Below, one piece after another: positions 53,109-62,187 of a stretch of DNA of 64,000 nucleotides. The notes under the pieces are model-generated. The model was given only the letters and a program-made list of their open reading frames with translations. It had not been told where the DNA came from and did not search any database. Source of the DNA: Lewinellaceae bacterium (GTDB taxonomy: Bacteria > Bacteroidota > Bacteroidia > Chitinophagales > Saprospiraceae); the NCBI GenBank assembly GCA_020636155.1, contig JACJYM010000003.1, positions 257,819 to 321,818 on the forward strand, given 5' to 3'. Position numbers and translations under genes: made by a program. The stretch's first letter is position 1, and the number at the start of each line of letters is the position of its first letter.

Positions 53109-53660
53109 ATGGGTTTTGTTATATTTTTAGTGATTGTTGCACTTCTTTTATTCTACGGAGTGGGATTATACAATGGACTCGTACGAAAAAGAAACGCAGT
53201 GGAAGAAGGGTGGAGTGGCATCGATGTCCAACTGAAAAAACGGTATGATTTGATTCCTAATTTGATAGAAACCGTGAAAGGCTATGCTTCTCACGAAAAA
53301 GAGACCTTAGACAATGTCATTAAGGCTCGGAATCAGGCTCAAAGTGCCACAGGTATCGACCAACAAATGGCGGCAGAAAATCAACTTTCTGGTACTTTGT
53401 CAAGGTTATTTGCTCTTGCAGAATCATATCCAGATTTAAAAGCGAATGCCAGTTTTCTTCAACTTCAAGATCAACTTGCTCAGATAGAAGGTGACATTGA
53501 GAAGGCCAGAAGATATTATAATGGTACCGTAAGAGAAAACAACAATGCTGTGGAGACTTTCCCAGGGAGTGTCGTTGCCAATATGTTTGGCTTCCATATT
53601 TCAGAGTACTTCGAAATAGAATTGGAAGATGAAAGAAAAAATCCAAAAGTTCAATTTTAA
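53109..53660 (+). CDS. lemA: LemA family protein
   Basis: A 183-residue protein with one N-terminal membrane helix (2-20), then the LemA core: YNGLVRKRNAVEEGWSGIDV, QLKKRYDLIPNLIETVKGYA, LQDQLAQIEGDIEKARRYYN and the FPGSVVANMFGF end. The bulk is an extracytoplasmic helical bundle of unknown activity. Its stop overlaps the next ATG (TAATG), so the pair lemA-DUF2207 is translationally coupled, a common arrangement. Confidence 0.95.
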   Translation: MGFVIFLVIVALLLFYGVGLYNGLVRKRNAVEEGWSGIDVQLKKRYDLIPNLIETVKGYASHEKETLDNVIKARNQAQSATGIDQQMAAENQLSGTLSRLFALAESYPDLKANASFLQLQDQLAQIEGDIEKARRYYNGTVRENNNAVETFPGSVVANMFGFHISEYFEIELEDERKNPKVQF

Positions 53661-55549
53661 TGCGGACTAAGATTTTAAATCTTATATTTCTTTTAGGTTT
53701 CCCTTTTTTGCTGATTGGTCAAAAGGAGAGGATATACAACTTTGATGTGACCTTGGATATCGATACCAGCAGTGTATTGACAGTGACAGAAAATATCAAA
53801 GTTTATGTCAATCGAGAGAATATACAAAGAGGAATTTATAGGGCATTACCCTTATTCCGAAAGGATAAGAATAACAATAATATTCCCATTGCCTATGAAG
53901 TGATATCTGTAACCCGAGATGGTAGGAGAGAGGCATTTCATACGCAGGAGACCCGCGATAAATTTAAGATTTATGTTGGGTCAGAATCGGTGTTGTTAGA
54001 TCCTGGCCAGTACCAATATTCTCTGACTTACAAAACCTATGGACAGATAGGATATTTTGAGAAGTATGACGAAATCTATTGGAATGTTACTGGTACCGAA
54101 TGGGAATTTCCGATTGACGAAGCGAGTGCAGAGGTCATTCTTCCTAGTGGTGCAGAGGTGTTGCAAAATGCTTGCTACACAGGATTGTATGGCATGAAAA
54201 GTTCCGATTGCCAATATACGGATAGTCCACGACCAAGATTTACAGCTAATGGTCTCCATAATAATGAAGGGCTCACCATTGCTTTGGGATTTACCAAAGG
54301 GATAGTTCATGAGCCACCACCGCCCGGATTTTTCAAGAAAAACATCCTATGGTTTTTGAGTTTTGGGGGTATGCTGCTCATGATGATTTATTATTATTTT
54401 ACATGGTCAAAATACGGCAGAGACCCTGAGAAACCTGCAGTTTATCCAGTTTTTGAAGCACCGGATGGTTTGTCTCCTGTCGGGGTAGGATGTTTAGATG
54501 CTGATAGAATTAGGTATGATTTGGTGGGTGCCTCCATTATTAATCTTGCAGTAAAGGGTTTTGTGCATATCGAAGACATTAAAACAGGGTTGATATTTAA
54601 GACTCATGCATATAAAATAACAAAGCTGAAGGATGCAGATAGTCAACTTCCCCCAGAGGAGGCAGATATCCTCCAACGAGTATTTGGTAATAAAAAAGAA
54701 GTACTCATCGATGGAGAATATGATAGCACCATAAGCTCAGCTAAGTTGTCCTATAATAGTAGCATCCAAGTTCAGTATCAAAAATTAATAAATACAGGTC
54801 GAAACTATACCTTCTTGATACCGCCTGTTTTGTTTTCGATTATTTCAATAATTTTCATGCTTAACAATACTGGAGCAGAAGTTCAATCCACCGATATGGA
54901 TTTGGCTCGATACTTACCATTCGGAATGTTTGGTTTATTCTTGATCGTTTCGTTATTACCACTGTTATCTAGGCTGTTCAAAATTAATAAGACTGGGTTG
55001 ATTGCTTTCTTAATAATGCTTGTATTCCTTGTTTTTATTGCAGCCACTGCTGATTTTCAAATAGGAACATATTTAATTTTCGGGTTTATTCTCTTCGTTA
55101 TTGTCTCATTGATATCGTACAAATATTTAATAAATAGACCGACAGAAGAAAAACTCAGATTGCAATCCTTAGTAGAAGGTTTTAAAATGTATCTTTCAGC
55201 AGCGGAGAATGAACAAATAAAAATGTTTAACCCACCAAAGATGACTCCTGAGATTTTTGAAAAATATCTGCCCTACGCCATTGCTTTAAAAGTGGACAAA
55301 ATATGGGGAGAAAAATTTCAATCCTATTTACAAACGGCGGGATTGCCACCATACCAAGGCACTTGGTACTCAGGATATTCTTCTTTCAATTCTGACTTTC
55401 CCGGTACACTAAATCGTTCTATGCACCAAACCGTTGCTAGTACTTCAACTAAGCCTTCCGATTCTGGAGGTGGAAGCTGGAGTGGTGGATCAGGTGGTGG
55501 TGGTTTTTCCGGCGGTGGCGGCGGCGGTGGCGGCGGTGGCGGTTGGTAG
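53660..55549 (+). CDS. DUF2207 membrane protein with poly-glycine tail
   Basis: A 629-residue protein with a signal peptide (cut after LIGQ), a DUF2207 extracytoplasmic beta domain (~22-215), a membrane helix (~230-248), a soluble part, then two pairs of helices (~375-395, ~410-425, ~440-475) and a C-terminal glycine-rich tail (GGSGGGGFSGGGG and more). The tail is typical of the family. Function unknown; a role in envelope stress with LemA is plausible. It is convergent with the PAP2 gene, 1 bp apart. Confidence 0.92.
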   Translation: MRTKILNLIFLLGFPFLLIGQKERIYNFDVTLDIDTSSVLTVTENIKVYVNRENIQRGIYRALPLFRKDKNNNNIPIAYEVISVTRDGRREAFHTQETRDKFKIYVGSESVLLDPGQYQYSLTYKTYGQIGYFEKYDEIYWNVTGTEWEFPIDEASAEVILPSGAEVLQNACYTGLYGMKSSDCQYTDSPRPRFTANGLHNNEGLTIALGFTKGIVHEPPPPGFFKKNILWFLSFGGMLLMMIYYYFTWSKYGRDPEKPAVYPVFEAPDGLSPVGVGCLDADRIRYDLVGASIINLAVKGFVHIEDIKTGLIFKTHAYKITKLKDADSQLPPEEADILQRVFGNKKEVLIDGEYDSTISSAKLSYNSSIQVQYQKLINTGRNYTFLIPPVLFSIISIIFMLNNTGAEVQSTDMDLARYLPFGMFGLFLIVSLLPLLSRLFKINKTGLIAFLIMLVFLVFIAATADFQIGTYLIFGFILFVIVSLISYKYLINRPTEEKLRLQSLVEGFKMYLSAAENEQIKMFNPPKMTPEIFEKYLPYAIALKVDKIWGEKFQSYLQTAGLPPYQGTWYSGYSSFNSDFPGTLNRSMHQTVASTSTKPSDSGGGSWSGGSGGGGFSGGGGGGGGGGGW

Positions 55550-55550
55550 A

Positions 55551-56348
55551 TTAAAATCTCAACATAAAGGTCATTCCCTTTTCGGAAATTGACACATTTG
55601 GAATGATAAATGACTGGGTTTTTTGATTTTTAATGCCTAGTAAGTTCTTAATTTTAGGAAAAATCCAATAAGAAAATTTAGTGCAAAGTATACCAATTCC
55701 TGCACCTGCTGCGACATCGGTGACCCAATGTCGATTATTATATATTCTTAAAAACCCTGTACCGGCTGCAATGGCATAAGCCGAAAGTCCGTAATAGATT
55801 GAGACGTCTTTATACTCTTGATAGACGAATTCTGCACCAACAAATGCCGTGGCGGTGTGCCCTGATGGGAAAGAATTGAAGGTAGAGCCATCTGGCCTCT
55901 GTACATGAGTCCATCTTTTTAGTAGTTGTGTTGTGATAATCATGGTCGTGGCTGCGCTTGCTAAAATGACCGTACGATCTACAAAATTGTGTTTACCCCT
56001 GACTCCAAATGCGTTCAATGCATAGACTGATGACATGGGTACATATTGGATTGTATTGTCTAAAGCAAATTTTTGAGTTACATGCTCATTTACTTCTTCT
56101 CTGATTTCGAGGTTTACTCCTTTAAATTCCTTATAAACGGTTCCCGCAACACCAAATCCCAATAAAGAAACGGGAAGTATCAATTGGTTTTTAGTAATTT
56201 TAATAGTGTCTTCTTGATTGTCGAATTTAATGCTGCTATCAATCTGAGCTAGACCTGAATTGAGATCTATAAAAGCAATACAAATCAAAACTAAATGAAA
56301 GCTAAGAAAATTAGTAGTAACAATATGTTTCAATTTACAAAGTCTCAT
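55551..56348 (-). CDS. PAP2-family phosphatase
   Basis: A 265-residue protein with a signal peptide (cut near GLAQ) and a type-2 phosphatidic acid phosphatase domain: motif 1 as KRWTHVQRP, motif 2 as FPSGHTATAF and motif 3 as YNNRHWVTDVAAG. The three motifs supply the Lys-Arg, catalytic His and His-Asp. Likely substrates are lipid phosphates or undecaprenyl diphosphate at the periplasmic face. The core carries few clear membrane helices, and a C-terminal beta-like tail ends in MLRF. Confidence 0.9.
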   Translation of the reverse strand: MRLCKLKHIVTTNFLSFHLVLICIAFIDLNSGLAQIDSSIKFDNQEDTIKITKNQLILPVSLLGFGVAGTVYKEFKGVNLEIREEVNEHVTQKFALDNTIQYVPMSSVYALNAFGVRGKHNFVDRTVILASAATTMIITTQLLKRWTHVQRPDGSTFNSFPSGHTATAFVGAEFVYQEYKDVSIYYGLSAYAIAAGTGFLRIYNNRHWVTDVAAGAGIGILCTKFSYWIFPKIKNLLGIKNQKTQSFIIPNVSISEKGMTFMLRF

Positions 56349-56465
56349 TGTATTACATTTGTATGAATTCCTGCGCTGATTATTATTTTCATTTCCCTCA
56401 AAAATGAACTATGATTAAAATAAACCCCTAAAAGTAGAGATTATTATGTCTTTTAGAGTATAAAG

Positions 56466-56496
56466 AAAAAAAGAGGTTTGAAGAAACCTCTTTTTT
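56466..56496 (-). terminator. Hairpin terminator after the ATP-grasp gene
   Basis: AAAAAAAGAGGTTT, a GAAG loop and AAACCTCTTTTTT: a long A/T-extended stem that yields a U-run on either strand. It lies 38 bp downstream of the minus-strand gene starting at 57602. Confidence 0.75.
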
Positions 56497-56534
56497 ATTT
56501 AAATCAAAACTTAAAAACCGTTAGATCATCTTGA

Positions 56535-57602
56535 TTATTTAGTAAAAGCTGCCCACCGATTATTGACAGCGGATTCCGCATCCAAAAGTGCCAATACTTC
56601 GTCAGCAATGTCTTCGCTTAGTTCTAGAAATGTCGAAAATCCAACACATGAGGCATTGATTTCTCCGAGGATATATATGTCTTTTCCTGTTTTTTTATCT
56701 GTATCAAGGATAAAATCGGCTGTCCAAATCAATGGCAAGTCATAATTACCGAGTTTCCGTTGAATTTTTGGAACCATTTTCTCAATTAATTGTACTAAGT
56801 CTGGCCATTTGTCCGGTGTATCATATCTGTATTTTGCTCCGGAAAATAAAGTGGCTGAGAAAGCATCTTTGGTATTGGCTGGTTTTTTGTGAACGATGTT
56901 TACCACTTTGTTTCTCAGCATTAACACTCTGATTTCACCTTCAACGATTCTTTCTAAAAATGGCATATCTAGGAGCAGTCCATTTTCACCTTCAAGGTAT
57001 TGAATACAAAATTCCAAGAATTCTTGAAGTGTTTTTTCTTCGGTATGATTGTCTTTAGCTTCTGTGAGTTTGAGCTTTGCAGTCAATGGAATTTTAGATT
57101 TGCCGACATTTTCGTCGATGACTTCTACTCTCCAGATACCTTCACCTGTCGAACCACGATTCTGTTTAAGGACTCTCACGCCATTACTTAAGCTTTTGGG
57201 AAAGTTTTCCTTAAGGCTGTCAAAATCGTAGTACGTGAAGACATCCTCCGGGACGATTTCAGTGCCTTTTAATCTTTCAATCGAATTTTTTGCACCGTAA
57301 GCAAGCATGGCATCTGGATGAGGCAGCCCCTCGATACCATTGGCAACGAGCTCTCTCAGCATTTGAAAATATCCCACCTCACTTACTAAATTTCCTGGAT
57401 TTACACGACTAATATAAGCATCGGCCTTGTCATGGGTATATCGATAGATTTCACCGCGATCTTCATCCTGATAGAAGATGATTTCAGCTGTCCAACCACG
57501 TTTTTTAAGTGAATCGATGATGGGTTTTGAATCTTTTCTAAATCCGTACTGACCTTTGTCCGACCCTCCGCGAGCCTCAAAGATTACGACATGTTTCTTC
57601 AT
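56535..57602 (-). CDS. Cj0069-type ATP-grasp-like protein
   Basis: A 355-residue protein from the ATG at 57602 (MKKHVVIFEARGGSDK). A start 10 codons upstream is open but less typical. The Cj0069 family shows GQYGFRKDSKPII, then VLKQNRGSTGEGIWRVEV, consistent with an ATP-grasp fold, and the metal-binding end LGEINASCVGFSTF. The reaction is unknown to me; the fold implies ATP-dependent ligation of a carboxylate to an amine or thiol. Single-gene unit with its own terminator. Confidence 0.85.
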   Translation of the reverse strand: MKKHVVIFEARGGSDKGQYGFRKDSKPIIDSLKKRGWTAEIIFYQDEDRGEIYRYTHDKADAYISRVNPGNLVSEVGYFQMLRELVANGIEGLPHPDAMLAYGAKNSIERLKGTEIVPEDVFTYYDFDSLKENFPKSLSNGVRVLKQNRGSTGEGIWRVEVIDENVGKSKIPLTAKLKLTEAKDNHTEEKTLQEFLEFCIQYLEGENGLLLDMPFLERIVEGEIRVLMLRNKVVNIVHKKPANTKDAFSATLFSGAKYRYDTPDKWPDLVQLIEKMVPKIQRKLGNYDLPLIWTADFILDTDKKTGKDIYILGEINASCVGFSTFLELSEDIADEVLALLDAESAVNNRWAAFTK

Positions 57603-57777
57603 TATAATTTTGATTTTTTTTAGCAAGCCCAAGGTCTAAATTCGAAGAGCATTAATTGATGACCAGTATCAATAAAAAATTGATCTGAGTCATACTAGCT
57701 TTAGATGAAAAAATCTAGTATCAGCTTGATTGCTTTGTATAAAACTGCCATAACTTTACTCTTTTCACAGATCTACT

Positions 57778-58017
57778 TTACTTGCATTTACACTTTTCAC
57801 ATGCTTCTTTTGACTCAAATCCTTTTTGGCTACAGCCACTATATGCAGCTAGGTAACATGATTTAGAAACGTCATTAAAAAACCATCGTTCAAAGTAGGC
57901 TTGACACAATTCATCCGTAGGCACCACATCAGCACAAGCTTCAGGGGCATTGCAATCATCGGTGCTGCATGCCGAAATAAGGAGTGTAAGGGTCAAAATT
58001 TTAAGTTTATTGGTCAT
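57778..58017 (-). CDS. Lipoprotein with a BPTI/Kunitz-like domain
   Basis: A 79-residue protein from the ATG at 58017 (MTNKLKILTL), with lipobox LISAC (Cys17). Residues ~28-78 follow the Kunitz layout: CADVVPTDELC, then FERWFFNDVSKSC, YLAAYSGC and FESKEACEKC. The C14-C30 and C30-C38 spacings of bovine trypsin inhibitor (16 and 8) are reproduced exactly (38-54-62); the last loop is two residues shorter. The P1 position is Gln39. A surface-anchored protease inhibitor is the obvious inference; the specificity is unknown. It overlaps the start of the preceding beta-barrel's end by 11 bp. Confidence 0.8.
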   Translation of the reverse strand: MTNKLKILTLTLLISACSTDDCNAPEACADVVPTDELCQAYFERWFFNDVSKSCYLAAYSGCSQKGFESKEACEKCKCK

Positions 58018-58624
58018 TATTATTGATTTTAAAACCAAAGCCAAATTCAACTAAAAAATTGTTATTTGGAATAATATTTTCTGAAATTTCATTTACTCTA
58101 ATCTCATAACCAAATTCTACAGATAATATGACATTTGTCTTTAAAAAATAATTCAAGCCTAAACCGAAACCCATTCCATAATCTATTTTTCTTACTTTAT
58201 CACGAAATTTTGTGTATGAGACCAGATAGTCAATACGGGAACCCACGCTAACGAATGGTTCAAAATTATTTCTTAATAATTTTATCCTCGCAGATATATT
58301 AAGTGTAAGGTAATTAAAATCGTATCTATCAGTAGAATAATCTACAATATTTCCATTAATATCCAAGAATGGGACTTTTTGAACAATGGATATTTGGTTC
58401 ATACCTATTTTTGAATTCAAAGAATAGCATTTTTCATTAAGGAAACCAATTTTAAATCCTGTAGAATATCCTACGGAAGGGGAAGTGTCAATGTTATTGC
58501 CAAATATAGTCCAATCAACCTTAGAAATCGAAATGCCCGAATATAAATTGACATTATCTATGAATTGCCCATTAGCATCTAAAACTGAGAAGATAATACT
58601 AATAACTATAATGAGTTTTTTCAT
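58007..58624 (-). CDS. Outer-membrane beta-barrel protein
   Basis: A 205-residue protein from the ATG at 58624 (MKKLIIVISIIFSV), with a signal peptide cut near NGQF. A frame 18 codons longer is open but precedes a good signal start. The mature part alternates hydrophobic and polar residues with aromatic girdles and ends in a beta signal (LVEFGFGFKI). It resembles PorT-like eight-stranded barrels of Bacteroidota. The last 11 bp overlap the Kunitz lipoprotein gene, so the two are an operon and may act together at the outer membrane. Confidence 0.8.
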   Translation of the reverse strand: MKKLIIVISIIFSVLDANGQFIDNVNLYSGISISKVDWTIFGNNIDTSPSVGYSTGFKIGFLNEKCYSLNSKIGMNQISIVQKVPFLDINGNIVDYSTDRYDFNYLTLNISARIKLLRNNFEPFVSVGSRIDYLVSYTKFRDKVRKIDYGMGFGLGLNYFLKTNVILSVEFGYEIRVNEISENIIPNNNFLVEFGFGFKINNNDQ

Positions 58625-58764
58625 CTGTTCCAAAGTGTTTAATAGTCTAAAATCTACTGTTTCGGGTAATGATCCCATTTGTAAGACATCATTATCCTAG
58701 ACAATTTCTGTTTTTTCATTTTATAGTCAATTAAGTTACTTTCACGATTGGGGTCGAGAAATAT

Positions 58765-59247
58765 TTATCCAAGCTTAAAAATTAATTCTTCTATTTCTTT
58801 TTGTCGAGCATTGGCATATCCGGAATCAGAACCGATTTTTACAAAGCCGCATTTCTCTAAAACTTTCTGTGATCCATAATTATCAAACGCCACACGACCA
58901 TATATTGGCCGCTCAATAACTTGGTTAAGAAAAGCTTGTAGAGCTTTTGTGGCAATACCGCGACCCCAGTGTTTTCGGTCAATCCAATAAGTGATTTCTG
59001 TGTCTCCATGCAAAACAAATTTTGCAATACTACCCACAATCACGTCATCTAGAATTATAGTTTGATTATTGACCGTCGGATCGCCAAGCAATTTGGTATG
59101 CTTAGTGATATATGCAACTTTATCTGTTGGGTCAGTTGGCATAAATGCAGCAAGATAGCCACCTTCTTTGTCGAGTTGAAATTGAAATAGAGTATCTAAA
59201 TCACGAACATGTGTTGGTCTAAGTGCTATTGCGATATTTTTTGTCAT
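58765..59247 (-). CDS. GNAT acetyltransferase (RimJ-like)
   Basis: A 160-residue GNAT: N-terminal IALRPTHVRDLDTLFQFQ, TEITYWIDRKHWGRGIATKA with the acetyl-CoA pyrophosphate loop (RxxWGRGIA), and the closing ILEKCGF-type helix (QKVLEKCGFVKI). The substrate could be an amino group on a protein N-terminus, amino acid or small molecule. It is the third minus-strand gene of the accessory patch at 57.8-62.1 kb. The 58679-58764 gap shows nothing. Confidence 0.85.
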   Translation of the reverse strand: MTKNIAIALRPTHVRDLDTLFQFQLDKEGGYLAAFMPTDPTDKVAYITKHTKLLGDPTVNNQTIILDDVIVGSIAKFVLHGDTEITYWIDRKHWGRGIATKALQAFLNQVIERPIYGRVAFDNYGSQKVLEKCGFVKIGSDSGYANARQKEIEELIFKLG

Positions 59248-59289
59248 AGTTTTAAAAACAGTAAAAATGAACAGGATAAAATCTAAAGC

Positions 59290-59430
59290 TCAAAATAAGA
59301 ATTCTCCAAGCAGTCCCAATGCTATAACGACCAAAGCCATGAATCCTAATCGAGCCTTTCGAATACTTCCTAACCATCCGACTCTATGAATAGTTATGTC
59401 GTATTTTGCGTAATAAAAATTGTTAAACAT
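59290..59430 (-). CDS. Possible 46-residue single-TM peptide
   Basis: An ORF of 46 codons runs from the ATG at 59430 to TGA at 59290-59292. The peptide has a polar aromatic N-terminus (MFNNFYYAKYDITIHRVGWL), a basic link (RKAR) and one hydrophobic helix (FMALVVIALGLLGEFLF). Positive residues before the helix fit an N-in orientation. No family known. It lies in the otherwise empty gap between the GNAT and the degraded ORF below. Confidence 0.35.
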   Translation of the reverse strand: MFNNFYYAKYDITIHRVGWLGSIRKARLGFMALVVIALGLLGEFLF

Positions 59431-59462
59431 ATTTTGAATAATTTTAAATGATCTTCAAAAAA

Positions 59463-59747
59463 TTATCTCCGCCATCGTTTACACGTAAAACTAAGTAATA
59501 GTTTCGAGCAAAAGAATTTATTCCAAATCAATATAAAAATTTGTTTTCTACAATAAAGTTTCCGTGAAATATCCTTGTTCTTGCGGTATGTTGAGCGATT
59601 TAGGACGTCAGATTCATTCTCGAAAGCCAATTTATTGTAATTGCCACAATCCCAATTAGTCCGTTGAAATGAATCTTCGTCCACTTTCCAAGCAAAAATG
59701 GTAGTTTTACAATTCGGACAGATTTGTAGTCCATAAATCAGTCGGCT
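59463..59747 (-). pseudogene. Degraded zinc-ribbon-like ORF
   Basis: An open frame without a good start runs through YGLQICPNCKTTIFAWKVDE and TNWDCGNYNKLAFENESD. It has one CxxC and a second pair reduced to C-G-N-Y. An ATG in a neighbouring frame (near 59740) suggests a lost or shifted start. It overlaps the stop of the next upstream gene (59738). I read it as a decayed small zinc-ribbon protein. Confidence 0.3.
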
Positions 59748-60118
59748 ATTGACCCTTTAAGTGTTTCTAGTAATTTTATTAATCTGACCTCATTCAAATC
59801 ACTTATTCGGTATTCTTTATATTTTTTATATCCGTCTCTGAATATTATTTTATAGTCGTTTTTGTCCAACGTATCTATAATTAATTGTTTTTGGTCGTCA
59901 CGCAATCCATGTTCTATAGAACGAGAAAAAATTAGTCGATATAGTGAAGTACCTATTCTAAAATGTTGATTTTCTCCTTTTGCCTTTAATTTTGAAATAA
60001 ATTCACGAAGTGGAATTAATCTCTCAAATCCATTTTCTAAAAGCATATCAAAAATTTTTTCCGTTTCGTTCCAAGATTTTTCAAATCGAGATGTTATTTC
60101 TAAATTTTGATTGTTCAT
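59738..60118 (-). CDS. Hypothetical 126-residue protein of the cassette-like region
   Basis: A cytoplasmic, highly charged alpha/beta protein with no signal peptide. Features visible: helix WNETEKIFDMLLENGFERLI, a KAKGENQHFRIGTSLYRL segment and an end ISDLNEVRLIKLLETLK. No family recognised. In gene direction it follows repeat B1 by ~30 bp, as cassette-borne genes do. Confidence 0.65.
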   Translation of the reverse strand: MNNQNLEITSRFEKSWNETEKIFDMLLENGFERLIPLREFISKLKAKGENQHFRIGTSLYRLIFSRSIEHGLRDDQKQLIIDTLDKNDYKIIFRDGYKKYKEYRISDLNEVRLIKLLETLKGSIAD

Positions 60119-60150
60119 TATATGTCAAATTGCAACAAACTAATAGTTAT

Positions 60151-60288
60151 GCAACACCACTACCCGAATCATCAAGCTGTAACATAAAACTAAATATGTC
60201 TGTGCCTTTATTTCAGCGTGACATCTGCGGTGATTAGGGTATTCCCTTTTATATGTCTTGTTATTTTTTGTCTAAGGTAGTGGTTTTA
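60151..60288 (-). repeat. Repeat family B, copy 1 (~138 bp, inverted ends)
   Basis: It aligns over its full length to 62188-62320. Its ends form a perfect 9-bp inverted pair: ACCACTACC at 60156-60164 and GGTAGTGGT at 60276-60284. It lies between the 126-residue gene and the second Fic gene. The rest of the 60119-60413 gap shows nothing else. Confidence 0.65.
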
Positions 60289-60413
60289 TCTAGAGTTAAA
60301 GCATTTTTAATGGCCTAAAATTACAAAATTTCGCTATGGTTCGGCTGTGCAAACTGACTGTAGATATGTTAAAATTTCTAAAATAGTTTCATAAGTAGGT
60401 ATGTAAGTGATAC

Positions 60414-61286
60414 TTAACCTTGGTCATCGATTCCTTGAACTGTCATTAATAAAAAGTCAAGGCATCTTAAATAATCCAAATTCTCATATTCAAGTCCAAT
60501 CTTTCTAATGTTTGAATAATAATCTTTAAGTCTCTTATAATAGTTCTTTTCTAACTGAACAGAAGTTGCCTTTTGTCCAATTTTTACTATTAGAAACCAC
60601 TTTTCAAGTAGTCGAGCAGTACGTCCATTACCATCTTGAAATGGATGAATTTTTACGAAAACCAAATGTAATAAAGATGCATAATAAAATATTTCAAAGG
60701 GATTTAAATCAGCCCGTTGCAGTAGGTCAATGTCATGAAATAAATTGTCAAGGTCTGATTTTATAATCTCAGGGCTTGCGGCAACATATTCAATTTTATC
60801 ATCACTATTTATAACAAACATAGGGTTATTCCTTATCGCCCCTTGCTGACTTTTGGGCAAAATATTTCTACTTAATATCGAGTGAGCTTTTTTAACATTT
60901 TCTAGTGTGAGATTATTGTTATCGATGAAATCATAGGCAGCGTATAAGTCATCCACTTTTCTTGTATAATCTGGTTTAAATTTGACATTTAGGAATTTGT
61001 GCTTGAAATAACTATCAAAATCAATGTCCTCTCCTTCAATTTTTGAAGAATAAACAGTCGATACGGATTTATAAAATTCAAAATAATCAACTGGCATCTC
61101 AAACTTTTGGATTTTGTCAATTTTATCCAAAGGTGATTCTATTACAACTTTTGTATAATTGTCAAGTAACTTATCTGTTAGAATTTTAAAACCCATCAAA
61201 AATCCATTTCCACAAAGATAATCTTTTAATCTCCGTAACAAGTGCAGTTGTTTTTTGAAAATTATGTCATTCATAGCACTATCCAC
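60414..61286 (-). CDS. Second Fic family AMP-transferase
   Basis: A 290-residue Fic protein with the complete active site HPFQDGNGRTAR (His214 to Arg225) and a class-II inhibitory motif S-x3-E-G (Ser80 to Gly85 in SSKIEGED). Unlike the Fic at 7532 it has no C-terminal HTH and only distant similarity outside the motif. The target is unknown. An ATG four codons in is an alternative start. It sits between repeat B1 and a possible partial repeat, which suggests movement as a unit. Confidence 0.9.
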   Translation of the reverse strand: MDSAMNDIIFKKQLHLLRRLKDYLCGNGFLMGFKILTDKLLDNYTKVVIESPLDKIDKIQKFEMPVDYFEFYKSVSTVYSSKIEGEDIDFDSYFKHKFLNVKFKPDYTRKVDDLYAAYDFIDNNNLTLENVKKAHSILSRNILPKSQQGAIRNNPMFVINSDDKIEYVAASPEIIKSDLDNLFHDIDLLQRADLNPFEIFYYASLLHLVFVKIHPFQDGNGRTARLLEKWFLIVKIGQKATSVQLEKNYYKRLKDYYSNIRKIGLEYENLDYLRCLDFLLMTVQGIDDQG

Positions 61287-61351
61287 AACTCAATGGAAAC
61301 AGTCATCAACGACTTTTTATGAGCAGGTCGGAGATTAACCTCAAAAATATA

Positions 61352-61395
61352 CAAACACCACCACTACAAACTTCAAGCTGGAATCCCAAGCAGAA
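61352..61395 (-). repeat. Possible partial copy of repeat family B
   Basis: A short segment sharing ACCACTAC and TTCAAGCTG with copy 1, followed by its own CCCAAG/CTTGGG hairpin (61385-61402). Similarity fades afterwards. It lies between the Fic and methyltransferase genes, where a cassette boundary would be expected. Confidence 0.3.
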
Positions 61396-61468
61396 CTTGG
61401 GGATCCGTGACACAGAATTTATGTGGAGTCTTGCTGACCATGGGATGATTTATTTGTTTTCTTCAATT

Positions 61469-62122
61469 TTAATTTTTTATTTCTCCGATAGCAATCCAAT
61501 AATACTTTGTCTGAACAATTTCAATCTTAATTGCAATTTTTGAGAGCTTTTCACAAATAAACCCATAATTTGGGAAATTCTTCAAGACTAAGTATTTATT
61601 GCCATTTTCTACCTTTCTTTCTTGGTAAGTATTTCCAAAATCATCTGTTTTGACTATTCTTTTTAGACAGTGATTTGTGCCTTTTGACGGATTGCTGTCG
61701 ATAAATGCTAATTTTCCTTTCGGTTTTATCATTTTTTTCAAGTTAACCATAAACTCGTCTAAATCTTGAATTTTAATATGACTCCAAATAAATCCACCGA
61801 AGAATCCTTCATATTTATTCTCTGACTCAAAATCATACATATCAGCTACTTCGTAAGTGATATTACTTAATTTCCTTCTTTCTTCTGCAATTTTAATGAC
61901 GCTTTTGTTAATATCAGTTGCGTAAATAGATTTGGCAGTTTTTCCAATTCTCTCCGTCCAATATCCTGTTCCACAAGCAAATTCTAATACGGTTTTATTT
62001 AAAAACAGATTTTGAAAAATTTTCGTTGCTTGCTCTAAGTCTTCTTGTTCTTTTGGATTCAGATATACTTTATCATATTCATTTGCCCTTTCATCGTAAT
62101 ATGACTTTAAATCTTGTTTCAT
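61469..62122 (-). CDS. Class I SAM-dependent methyltransferase
   Basis: A 217-residue methyltransferase with the SAM motif I VLEFACGTGYWTERI (residues ~44-58), motif II IYATDINKSVIKIA and a post-II acidic ADMYDF. Motif IV GFIWSHIKIQDLDEF and a strand with a Pro-Lys-Gly loop (IKPKGKLAFID) follow. Substrate is unknown; the layout fits small-molecule or quinone-type methylases. It lies between the partial repeat and repeat B2, with all neighbours on the same strand. Confidence 0.88.
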   Translation of the reverse strand: MKQDLKSYYDERANEYDKVYLNPKEQEDLEQATKIFQNLFLNKTVLEFACGTGYWTERIGKTAKSIYATDINKSVIKIAEERRKLSNITYEVADMYDFESENKYEGFFGGFIWSHIKIQDLDEFMVNLKKMIKPKGKLAFIDSNPSKGTNHCLKRIVKTDDFGNTYQERKVENGNKYLVLKNFPNYGFICEKLSKIAIKIEIVQTKYYWIAIGEIKN

Positions 62123-62187
62123 TAATCTTTTTTAAAGGTGTTGTTTTCTTAACTTCTAATTGATACATTACTCAGAGGAATACTTGG

